Shown here in pieces: positions 1 to 5,629 of a stretch of DNA of 5,733 bases (position 1 is its first letter; every line of letters starts with the position of its first letter). This DNA is from CAZTWC01 sp964617105 [NCBI: uncultured Myxococcia bacterium] (GTDB lineage Bacteria; CAZTWC01). The position numbers and the translations under genes were made by a program. The notes under the pieces were generated by a model. That model was given only the letters and a program-made list of their open reading frames with translations. It was not told the origin of the DNA and ran no database searches. The stretch is from NCBI GenBank assembly GCA_964617105.1, contig CAZTWC010000240.1, positions 224-5,956 on the forward strand, written 5' to 3'.

Positions 1-21
1 TATATAATCAATTGTTGAATT

Positions 22-53
22 TTGTTAGGAGTACAGTGAAATTAATGTATAAT
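22..53 (+). promoter_or_regulatory. Candidate sigma-70-type promoter for the HDOD gene
   Basis: A perfect TATAAT stands at 48-53. The best -35 candidates are TTGTTA at 22-27 (4 of 6 matches, spacer 20, too long) and TTAGGA at 25-30 (3 of 6, spacer 17). The -10 box is good and the -35 weak, so this is tentative. Initiation near position 60 would give a leader of about 80 nt before the start at 139, containing the small hairpins at 96-121. The surrounding DNA is AT-rich, so a chance TATAAT is possible. Confidence 0.35.
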
Positions 54-71
54 AACCAGGGAAATAGTCAA
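44..71 (-). promoter_or_regulatory. Possible divergent promoter firing leftward
   Basis: Read on the minus strand, TTGACT (complement of 66-71) is followed after 16 bp by TACATT (complement of 44-49). That is 5 of 6 and 4 of 6 matches to the sigma-70 boxes. It overlaps the rightward TATAAT, so the two could compete and serve a divergent gene left of the window. No leftward gene is visible within the window, so this is weak. Confidence 0.15.
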
Positions 72-95
72 GATATTTTAAAAACGAAAAGAATT

Positions 96-121
96 CCCGG
101 GGTTTCAATCCCGGGTTGAAA
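96..121 (+). other. Leader hairpins, mutually exclusive
   Basis: Two overlapping stems can form. CCCGGG at 96-101 pairs with CCCGGG at 110-115 around an 8-nt loop. Alternatively TTTCAA at 103-108 pairs with TTGAAA at 116-121 around a 7-nt loop. They share bases and cannot coexist. The second ends in the AAAGGA that is the only candidate ribosome-binding site for the start at 139. There is no T-run after either stem, so this is not an intrinsic terminator of an upstream gene. A regulatory role is inference. Confidence 0.3.
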
Positions 122-138
122 GGAATAGTTAATCCTCC

Positions 139-1851
139 ATGGGAACTGTAATTTTATTTTCCAAAGATCTAAATCTGTTTGTCAATATGAAAACAGATCT
201 GCAAGAGTATCATTACAGCCTTATTTTTTGTCCCACCATGGAGGGATTGTTTAAACAATTGGAGAAGGAAAGGGCAGGTGTAATCTTAGTTGACCAGGAT
301 ATTGACGGGCAACAGGGGCTTGATTACTGTTTGAAAATGGAAGGCAGTATCTATAAAGATATCCCCAGGTTCATAATGACCGGTAAGGTGGATAAGCAAC
401 TGGTTGCCCAGATGGTTCGAAGTGGTGTCAAACAGATTCTACTAAAACCTTTGGACTTAAAATTGCTAGCCATGCGTTTGAATGACGTGGCGGAATTGAA
501 AGTGCAAAGAGATGAGCACGCCCCAGAAAAAGAAGATTTAAAGGAGGATGGAGAGGAGCAATTTGACCTGGAAAAACTATTGAAATCCTCCAAAGAGTTG
601 AGCACAGTATCTTTTATCGCCACCAGGACTCTGGAGTTGATTGAATCGGAGGAAACCGATTTTTCAGAGATGGCGGCAATAATAGAGTCGGACCAGGCAT
701 TGAGCGCCCTGGTACTAAAAGTGATAAACTCCCCTTTTTACAGCCTGGCCAAGAAGATAACCGAAATCCATCGCGCCCTGGTTTTTCTTGGTTTTGAAGG
801 AACCAAGAGTCTTTTCACGGGTCTTTTATCTCTCTCTTTATTGAGGCCAAGTCATTCACCAATGGCTATTGATCGAGGTCTGTTTTGGGAACATTGCCTG
901 GCCGTAGCGATTTTGAGCCAAAACTTAGCTGTTGATGCCGGTCTTGATAATCCTGATGAACTGTTTGTGCATGGTCTGCTTCACGACGTTGGCAAAACCG
1001 CTATGAATCAATATCTAAAAGATGATTATGACCAGGTGTGCCTGGCAGGTATAGAAGAAAAAATACCACTTCATCAGGTGGAGGTGCATATTTACGGAAT
1101 GGATCATGCTTTGGTTGGTGGTAAATTGTTGGAGAATTGGCAGCTGCCGACTAAACTGGTGGATAGCACGGCAGACCACCACCTCCCCATGGATAAGATA
1201 ATGGCCCAGGGCGATGAAACCAGGAAGAAAATCTCCATGGTAGTGGCAATGGCTAACCAGTTGGCCAAGTATAGCCTGTTAGGTTATAGTGGCAACAACA
1301 ATTTGGTGTCCATACCTCGCCAATGCTGCCAATTGCTGGGACAAAAACGGGAGAGTATTATTACTTTGCTGGAAAGTTCTAATCGTTACTTGCAGGACAT
1401 GAAAAGTTTTGTACACAATTTTGAAAGTAGTGAGTATGATTCTTCTCACTATTACGTCAAATATTTTGATAAAGAGACAGATCGTTCTCAAACCACGATT
1501 TTGCTCGGGAATGACAGCAGTCATCCCTTGTCTGGTGTAGAGATAATGCTGAGCGCCCTGGGATTTTCGGTGCGCATTCTTGATTTGCGTGACTGCCAGG
1601 GATGGTTTATAGAATCTGGTTCCTATGATATGATCATATTGGATTTTTCCGTTATTGTTCAAGAGGAGCGGGCTAAACTGGAGATGGAAAAGATGGCCCA
1701 GTTTGTAGCGAAAATACCCAATTTAATGCTGATAAACCTGACCTCAGAAGAAGCCGGCCATTTTAGAGGCGCTCAGCGCATTACTCACCTTGGTTTTCCT
1801 ATGGATTCTTTTTTACTTATAGAAGAGATCTTTAAGATGACAGGTCAATAA
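139..1851 (+). CDS. HDOD-domain signalling protein flanked by two receiver-like domains
   Basis: Cytoplasmic regulator with no signal peptide or membrane segment. Residues about 3-120 fold like a response-regulator receiver: Asp52 at the end of strand 3, Thr81 in strand 4 and Lys103-Pro104 in strand 5 are kept. The usual acidic pair after strand 1 reads Ser8-Lys9, so Mg-dependent phosphorylation is doubtful. Residues 122-145 are a charged linker. Residues about 145-350 are an HDOD domain: the SDQALSALVLKVINSPFY block (183-201), His252, the His282-Asp283 motif in GLLHDVGK, MDHALVG at 321-327, and His347-His348. HD-type metal-ligand candidates are thus largely present, whereas many HDOD proteins have lost them. 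Residues about 450-567 look like a second, more degraded receiver: Asp502 and Thr535 are kept, but the strand-5 Lys is replaced (Phe553-Pro554). HDOD proteins are known in bacterial signal transduction, often without a defined enzyme activity; the output here is unknown. The ATG at 139 is the first in frame. Its ribosome-binding site is poor: AAAGGA lies at 119-124, about 15 nt away. Confidence 0.9.
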   Translation: MGTVILFSKDLNLFVNMKTDLQEYHYSLIFCPTMEGLFKQLEKERAGVILVDQDIDGQQGLDYCLKMEGSIYKDIPRFIMTGKVDKQLVAQMVRSGVKQILLKPLDLKLLAMRLNDVAELKVQRDEHAPEKEDLKEDGEEQFDLEKLLKSSKELSTVSFIATRTLELIESEETDFSEMAAIIESDQALSALVLKVINSPFYSLAKKITEIHRALVFLGFEGTKSLFTGLLSLSLLRPSHSPMAIDRGLFWEHCLAVAILSQNLAVDAGLDNPDELFVHGLLHDVGKTAMNQYLKDDYDQVCLAGIEEKIPLHQVEVHIYGMDHALVGGKLLENWQLPTKLVDSTADHHLPMDKIMAQGDETRKKISMVVAMANQLAKYSLLGYSGNNNLVSIPRQCCQLLGQKRESIITLLESSNRYLQDMKSFVHNFESSEYDSSHYYVKYFDKETDRSQTTILLGNDSSHPLSGVEIMLSALGFSVRILDLRDCQGWFIESGSYDMIILDFSVIVQEERAKLEMEKMAQFVAKIPNLMLINLTSEEAGHFRGAQRITHLGFPMDSFLLIEEIFKMTGQ

Positions 1852-1869
1852 CCTCGTACTTATCTGTTG

Positions 1870-1990
1870 AGAATTCGGATGCATCTTCACCAGCGTTGTT
1901 GCTGGCTCAAAAATTGTCCTCGACGTATTATTCATACGACTGCGGTAATTTTTGAGCCAGCGCCTAGCTGGTGAAGCGCCTCCAAATTCT
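1870..1990. repeat. Long imperfect palindrome (REP/MITE-like), possible bidirectional terminator
   Basis: Nested arms are centred near 1931. AGAATT 1870-1875 pairs with AATTCT 1985-1990. CTTCACCAGC 1885-1894 pairs perfectly with 1967-1976. GCTGGCTCAAAAATT 1901-1915 pairs perfectly (15 bp) with 1947-1961. CGTAT 1924-1928 pairs with ATACG 1934-1938 around a 5-nt loop. The short stretches between arms are mismatched or wobble. The structure sits between two convergent genes, so it could end transcription from both sides, but it lacks the terminal T-run of a classic intrinsic terminator. Its size and layered symmetry look more like a dispersed palindromic repeat or a small non-autonomous element. 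No clear target-site duplication is seen and there is no second copy in the window. The right arm is inside the coding sequence of the protease. Confidence 0.8.
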
Positions 1991-2011
1991 GAGTTGTCTA
2001 CGGATGCATCT
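1876..2011 (+). repeat. Direct repeat CGGATGCATCT, two copies
   Basis: The 11-bp word CGGATGCATCT occurs at 1876-1886 and again at 2001-2011, 125 bp apart. Extended to 17 bp, 15 positions match. The first copy lies in the left outer arm of the palindrome. The second lies just outside the right arm, within the C-terminal codons of the protease. This suggests a partial duplication of the repeat end, or one unit of a composite repeat cluster. Confidence 0.6.
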
Positions 2012-4480
2012 CCTCCAACTCGATTTAATGAGCATCAATAGCGATAATATCGCGATCACCATCAGGATATCTTCGGTTTTTTGTCCCGGTTTTGCCTCAA
2101 TTGTGGAACAGGCGCATTGGGATTTGTTTTCCAGAAGAAAGGTTTCATTCGAGTCAGGCGAGTCAGGGTGATTGGAATTGGGGCCGTCACCTTTGTTATC
2201 GCCCGATTGGGTTCCTGTCTCCTCCTGGTTTTCCTTCTTTAGGCAAATTCCAGTGCTGTGACCAAGGTCGCGACAGAGGTAATTGTTCGGGCAGGTATTT
2301 ATTAGCCCTGGTTGGCAGAGCCGGTAGCAGGTACCGGTATTGGCACCGTATTGGTAATGACAGAGCATCTCTTTCTGGCAGGGTTGCCCTGACCAGCATC
2401 TCTCTCCCTCGGTCGCTTTGGTTACTTTGTTGCTTGATGTCTCTCCCATGGCGCCACCGTTGGTTTGATTGTCAGTGTTATTTTGCTCTTCCTGAATGAT
2501 TTGTCCATCGCCATCCAGGGAGCCGCCATCCAAGGTTCCACTGCCGCCGGTGGTATCATTCTGGTTGTGGTCTTGAAGGTTTTCGTCCTGGTATCCATTG
2601 TCATTTTGAAGGTTTCCGTTGTCAGTTATAGAACCTTGATCATCATTCGTTCCACCATCGTAATCAAAACCGCCATCATTGCTCTTGGGCTTTTCCAAAC
2701 AGTAACCTGAGCCCAGAAAATTGGTGGGCATACAGGTAAAGCCAGCACCGCAGGAGTGAATATCATTGGAATTGCAGGTGCGGTAACAGATGGACCGGGC
2801 TCCCAGATGGGAATAACAGATAAGAGAACTGCTGCAGGAATGGAGTTTGTCGCAAAATTCACCCTGTTGGCGGGGATTGGGCAGGCAGGCGCCTCCGTTA
2901 GAAAGGGCGGTACATCTTTCTCCGCTTTTACAGGAGGTGGGATTAGATGGTTCGCATTTGCGCTTGCAATAGCCGGTGGAATCGCCCAGGGCCAGGATCA
3001 GGCAGACCAGATTACTATTGCAGGCCACCCCTTTGCCGCAAATTTCGTTTTCATCAGCGGCCAGGTAACATACTCCCTGGCCCGGGGATGATAATTCCAG
3101 GCAGATCTGCGTGGACAGGCACTGTCCCGTAGATGGACCGGGCTGGCAGGATTTGAAACAGATACCGTTGTCCTCCCCGGCTTTTTGCACTAAACATATA
3201 TGATCTTTTTGGCAGGCTGTGGATTTACCACAGGGCTCACCCTCTGATGATGCGTTGAAGCAGGCACCCTGGCCCTCTTTCAAATCCAGGCATATCTTTT
3301 CCGCACCGCATGGAGATGTTTGTTGCGGATCACACTCCTTATGGCAGGTGCCGCTTTCGGACCCCTGGGTTAAAATCAGGCAAACCAATCCCTGGTCACA
3401 GGAGGTTTGTTGTCCGCATATTCCCCCTTCGCCGGAAGATTTGATACATATTCCTCCCTGGACTTTTCCTTCGCTGTTTTTTAAGGAATGACAACTGTCA
3501 CCAGTAGGACAAACCGGTGATTGAGGGTTACAGGAACGAAAACAAACAGGCTTGTCATTGGCATTGTTAACACAGGTCAGCCCTTTTTCACAAGAAGCAT
3601 CGGAGCAATCCTGCCCGATTTTGGCTTCTGGTTCGCCAATAAAACAGGCATTTGACGGCTGGCTCAGGCCGGTTCCTTTACAGTGGTATCCATTGGGGCA
3701 GTCGCTGCCTCCAATGGAGCAACTTTTTGAACAGTACCGGCCCTGATCGGTTTGCAGGCACAATCCCTGGTTGCAATTGGATACACTCTCGCATGGAGTT
3801 CCAAGGCCGCCCGGATTGGCGGGATAGAGGTAACATATACCTGCCATGTCGTCCTGGTGGAGGGTGCGGCTTTTAATGGAGTTGGCCGGAGAAGCATAAT
3901 ACATGGTTGCCGCGGCGATGGGAGGGTGATCCAGTCCCAGTAAGTGGCCGATTTCGTGGGTGGCGATATTAGATACATCCATGGTGTTTCCTGAACCTAC
4001 CCGCATAGATGGGCTGGTAGTCCAGGTATAGTTTTGGCCATTGAACTGGATATCAGCATCAAGAATCTGGCCGTTGACGCTATTGTGTATTGGGGTGGTG
4101 ACTCCTATGGCAGAAGCGCCAAATTGGGGGGGCCAGTTATTTTCTCGCCAGACAACCAGGTTTACATTGTCGTTGCCGGTGGTTGACATACTGGTGGTGC
4201 CGCGGTAATCAAAAGCGAGATATGAGCAAGGGACTTTTTGCCAGGAATTAAAAGAGTCTTTCACCGCCTGGATATCAGCGTTTCCACTAATATCGGCGGA
4301 GCCAGAAGCATTAATAAAATAGGGTACCGGGAGGCTGCTTCTATACCATCTAATATTTTTGCCCGAAGTCGTTTTTATGGTTTCAAAAGCGAATCCCTGA
4401 TGCGGTAAAAGAGCAAAGATAGAAAATAACCACAGTGTCCAGTGCAATACCGGCAATATTAGGTTTTTCATATTTTTCAT
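1964..4480 (-). CDS. Secreted matrixin-type zinc metalloprotease with seven Cys-rich modules and MYXO-CTERM-like tail
   Basis: Predicted to be an exported, surface-anchored endopeptidase. Residues 1-31 form a signal peptide (Lys-rich start, hydrophobic 7-25, likely cleavage after Gly-Phe-Ala31). Residues about 34-220 are a metzincin/matrixin catalytic domain: zinc motif HEIGHLLGLDH with His175, His179, His185 and the catalytic Glu176; Met193 is the probable Met-turn; DADIQFN at 141-147. Cys85 and Cys216 probably form a disulfide. No PRCGxPD cysteine switch is present, so latency, if any, works otherwise. Residues about 225-597 hold six modules of eight cysteines each, and a seventh is at 689-749. 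An acidic Asp/Asn/Gly/Gln linker (598-688) separates module 6 from 7. The end has Cys789-Ala-Cys791, a hydrophobic segment (805-818) and an Arg-rich tail. The substrate is unknown. The gene lies 18 bp after the lipase gene, presumably in one transcript. Met1 and Met4 are both possible starts; neither has a good Shine-Dalgarno sequence, suggesting translational coupling or weak initiation. Confidence 0.92.
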   Translation of the reverse strand: MKNMKNLILPVLHWTLWLFSIFALLPHQGFAFETIKTTSGKNIRWYRSSLPVPYFINASGSADISGNADIQAVKDSFNSWQKVPCSYLAFDYRGTTSMSTTGNDNVNLVVWRENNWPPQFGASAIGVTTPIHNSVNGQILDADIQFNGQNYTWTTSPSMRVGSGNTMDVSNIATHEIGHLLGLDHPPIAAATMYYASPANSIKSRTLHQDDMAGICYLYPANPGGLGTPCESVSNCNQGLCLQTDQGRYCSKSCSIGGSDCPNGYHCKGTGLSQPSNACFIGEPEAKIGQDCSDASCEKGLTCVNNANDKPVCFRSCNPQSPVCPTGDSCHSLKNSEGKVQGGICIKSSGEGGICGQQTSCDQGLVCLILTQGSESGTCHKECDPQQTSPCGAEKICLDLKEGQGACFNASSEGEPCGKSTACQKDHICLVQKAGEDNGICFKSCQPGPSTGQCLSTQICLELSSPGQGVCYLAADENEICGKGVACNSNLVCLILALGDSTGYCKRKCEPSNPTSCKSGERCTALSNGGACLPNPRQQGEFCDKLHSCSSSLICYSHLGARSICYRTCNSNDIHSCGAGFTCMPTNFLGSGYCLEKPKSNDGGFDYDGGTNDDQGSITDNGNLQNDNGYQDENLQDHNQNDTTGGSGTLDGGSLDGDGQIIQEEQNNTDNQTNGGAMGETSSNKVTKATEGERCWSGQPCQKEMLCHYQYGANTGTCYRLCQPGLINTCPNNYLCRDLGHSTGICLKKENQEETGTQSGDNKGDGPNSNHPDSPDSNETFLLENKSQCACSTIEAKPGQKTEDILMVIAILSLLMLIKSSWRRCIRRQLRIWRRFTS
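1967..2122 (-). other. C-terminal sorting/anchor region resembling MYXO-CTERM
   Basis: Protein residues 787-838 contain Cys789-Ala-Cys791, a 13-residue polar spacer, a hydrophobic segment at about 805-818, and a tail with nine arginines after Trp822. Cys, transmembrane helix, then basic cluster is the layout of MYXO-CTERM, which in Myxococcota is processed by an intramembrane protease (myxosortase) for surface anchoring. Differences are that the tail is long (17 residues from Trp822) and part of it is read from the palindromic repeat. It could also be a simple C-tail membrane anchor. GlyGly-CTERM is less likely because no Gly-Gly motif is present before the helix. Confidence 0.6.
2234..3808 (-). 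other. Seven eight-cysteine modules and acidic linker within the protease
   Basis: Each module is about 55-62 residues with the order C-C-C-C-x3-C-C-C-C. The third Cys usually follows a hydrophobic pair and is followed by Leu (LVCLIL in modules 3 and 5). The fourth and fifth are always separated by three residues. Approximate residue spans are 225-280, 285-346, 349-408, 411-472, 474-533, 536-597 and 689-749, all with eight Cys. Modules 1-6 are contiguous. Positions 2417-2689 (residues 598-688) encode the linker with DYDGG and DGDGQ, which may bind calcium or act as a flexible stalk. Eight-Cys modules in exported proteins normally mean four disulfides each. No named family is claimed for the module. 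Confidence 0.8.
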
Positions 4481-4498
4481 AAGTTAAATAGATAACAG

Positions 4499-5545
4499 TT
4501 ATGGGTTACTATGTTGTTTGAAAAAGTTGAGTATCTTTTTCTTGATCGGGTCTCGGATCTCATCCTTTTCCATCAGAATTTCGTGGCGGGAGCCGGTTAC
4601 TTGCAGCAGAGTGCAGTTTTGGGCTAAAGAGCAGATTTTCTCTTGCCGCCATCTCTCTATTATTCGATCCTGTTGAGCCTGTAAACATAGAGTTGGTATC
4701 GTCAATTTCTTAGCGTTCTTCAGGGCTCGCCAGGTGCCTTCCACCGATTCCTTTAACCATTGATTGGTTACTGCCGCCAGGGCAAGTTGTTTATTTCTTT
4801 TATATATCATGTTCATTTGGTGGCGGGCAAAACTGGTGGTAACATCATTTTGTTCGAAGGGCACGATCTCTATCTTGGCACTACCGCCCGGCACGTAACT
4901 ATCCCCTTTACCAATATAGATGAAAGCTGCGGTTATGGTTTGGGCAATAAATTCCGGCAGGCCGCCGGTATCGATATGGAGCATGGGCGCACTTAAAGCT
5001 ATAGCGTCAACAGCCTGGGGATATTTTTGGGCAAACAGCACGGCAATGGCGCCTCCCATGGAGTGCGCTATCAGAAAAATATTTTGATAATTTTTTTCCT
5101 TTTTTACCACTTTCTTTATAAATGAATTAAGGTCTTCCACATAGTAGTTGAAATCTTCCACATATCCCTTTTTCCGGTCTTTGATAATACGGCCCGACCG
5201 CCCCTGACCACGATGGTTCATCAAATAGATGGAGTATCCTGAATCTCTGAGGTCATAAACCCATTCGGCGTATTTTATCAGCGGTTCTGTGCGGCCCGGC
5301 AAAATAATGATGGCATTTTTGGCTTCCGGGCGAAAAAATTTTGCATGCCACAAGAAAATATTCTTTTCCCCTTTAAAAAACCAAAATTTCCCCTGGGAAT
5401 GGTAATAAGGTAATACAGTCTTTTTGTATACGGGCAAGTAGTTTTCTTCGCTAATGGCCAGAGCATTTTTTTCTAATGTCAGACCGAAAACAAAATGCAA
5501 AATGAAGAAGAATAAGATCGGTTTAAATTTCACTTTCAGAGCCAT
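4499..5545 (-). CDS. pldB: Exported PldB-like lysophospholipase / monoacylglycerol lipase-type alpha/beta hydrolase
   Basis: Serine hydrolase expected to cleave the acyl ester of lysophospholipids or monoacylglycerols. Motifs in order: PGRTEPLIKYAE at 83-94 (oxyanion-hole region), HRGQGRSGR at 111-119, nucleophile elbow AHSMGG with Ser162, DAIALSAPM at 180-188, Asp293 in QAQQDR, and His321 in SRHEILMEKD. Ser162-Asp293-His321 fits the catalytic triad. From memory, the PGR, HRGQGRSGR, AHSMGGA, DAIALSAPM and HEIL-EKD blocks line up closely with E. coli PldB, which has about the same length (340 versus 348). Unlike that enzyme it starts with a basic stretch, a hydrophobic run (9-22) and Ala-Leu-Ala30, a plausible signal peptidase I site, so the enzyme should be periplasmic or exported. 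The cap region is about 190-280. The start at 5545 is supported by a good ribosome-binding site. It follows the outer-membrane protein gene by 56 bp and precedes the protease gene by 18 bp. The family assignment is firm; the exact substrate is not. Confidence 0.88.
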   Translation of the reverse strand: MALKVKFKPILFFFILHFVFGLTLEKNALAISEENYLPVYKKTVLPYYHSQGKFWFFKGEKNIFLWHAKFFRPEAKNAIIILPGRTEPLIKYAEWVYDLRDSGYSIYLMNHRGQGRSGRIIKDRKKGYVEDFNYYVEDLNSFIKKVVKKEKNYQNIFLIAHSMGGAIAVLFAQKYPQAVDAIALSAPMLHIDTGGLPEFIAQTITAAFIYIGKGDSYVPGGSAKIEIVPFEQNDVTTSFARHQMNMIYKRNKQLALAAVTNQWLKESVEGTWRALKNAKKLTIPTLCLQAQQDRIIERWRQEKICSLAQNCTLLQVTGSRHEILMEKDEIRDPIKKKILNFFKQHSNP

Positions 5546-5549
5546 TAAA

Positions 5550-5555
5550 CACCTC
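5550..5555 (-). promoter_or_regulatory. Ribosome-binding site of the pldB-like gene
   Basis: On the minus strand GAGGTG ends four nucleotides before the ATG at 5545. It is the best Shine-Dalgarno sequence in the window and fixes the start codon. It contrasts with the downstream protease gene, which has no comparable site. Confidence 0.7.
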
Positions 5556-5560
5556 TCGGT

Positions 5561-5629
5561 AAGGGCAGAAATGAAGTTTAAAGTCAGAAAACAGTTAAAA
5601 ACTAGAAGGGGAGATGAAATTCTGCCCCT
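5561..5629 (-). repeat. Inverted repeat across the outer-membrane-protein/pldB junction
   Basis: AAGGGCAGAA at 5561-5570 is complementary at 9 of 10 positions to TTCTGCCCCT at 5620-5629; the mismatch becomes a G-U wobble in the minus-strand RNA. The loop is 49 nt and contains the stop codon of the upstream gene. One arm is within the last codons of the beta-barrel gene and the other lies just upstream of the pldB ribosome-binding site. No T-run follows, so it is more likely an intercistronic stem (RNA stability or expression ratio) than a terminator. It may also be chance. Confidence 0.45.

Noticed and set aside
96-115. CCCGGG hairpin read as a terminator of an upstream gene
   Set aside because: No T-run follows on either side, and the loop and stem fit a leader structure equally well.
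1279-1662. A 127-residue minus-strand frame opposite the HDOD gene
   Set aside because: It is the antisense shadow of a gene with clear domain structure and shows no recognisable motif.
1967-2122. LPXTG or GlyGly-CTERM sorting signal at the protease C-terminus
   Set aside because: Neither an LPXTG-like nor a Gly-Gly motif precedes the hydrophobic segment. The Cys-x-Cys favours a MYXO-CTERM-like signal.
2092-3132. Several open frames on the plus strand, some rich in hydrophobic residues (for example 2465-2710 and 2756-3091)
   Set aside because: They lie antisense to the Cys-rich part of the protease. Their hydrophobic runs are the complement of Asp/Asn- and Cys-rich codons, and they have no family motifs or ribosome-binding sites.
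2234-3808. Possible tandem DNA repeat or CRISPR-like array suggested by regular spacing of Cys modules
   Set aside because: The regularity is at protein level only. The DNA of the modules is too diverged for conserved direct repeats, and no repeat-spacer pattern is seen.
5455-5545. Lipoprotein signal on the lipase
   Set aside because: There is no Cys near the end of the hydrophobic segment, so no lipobox. The Ala-Leu-Ala site fits ordinary signal peptidase I.
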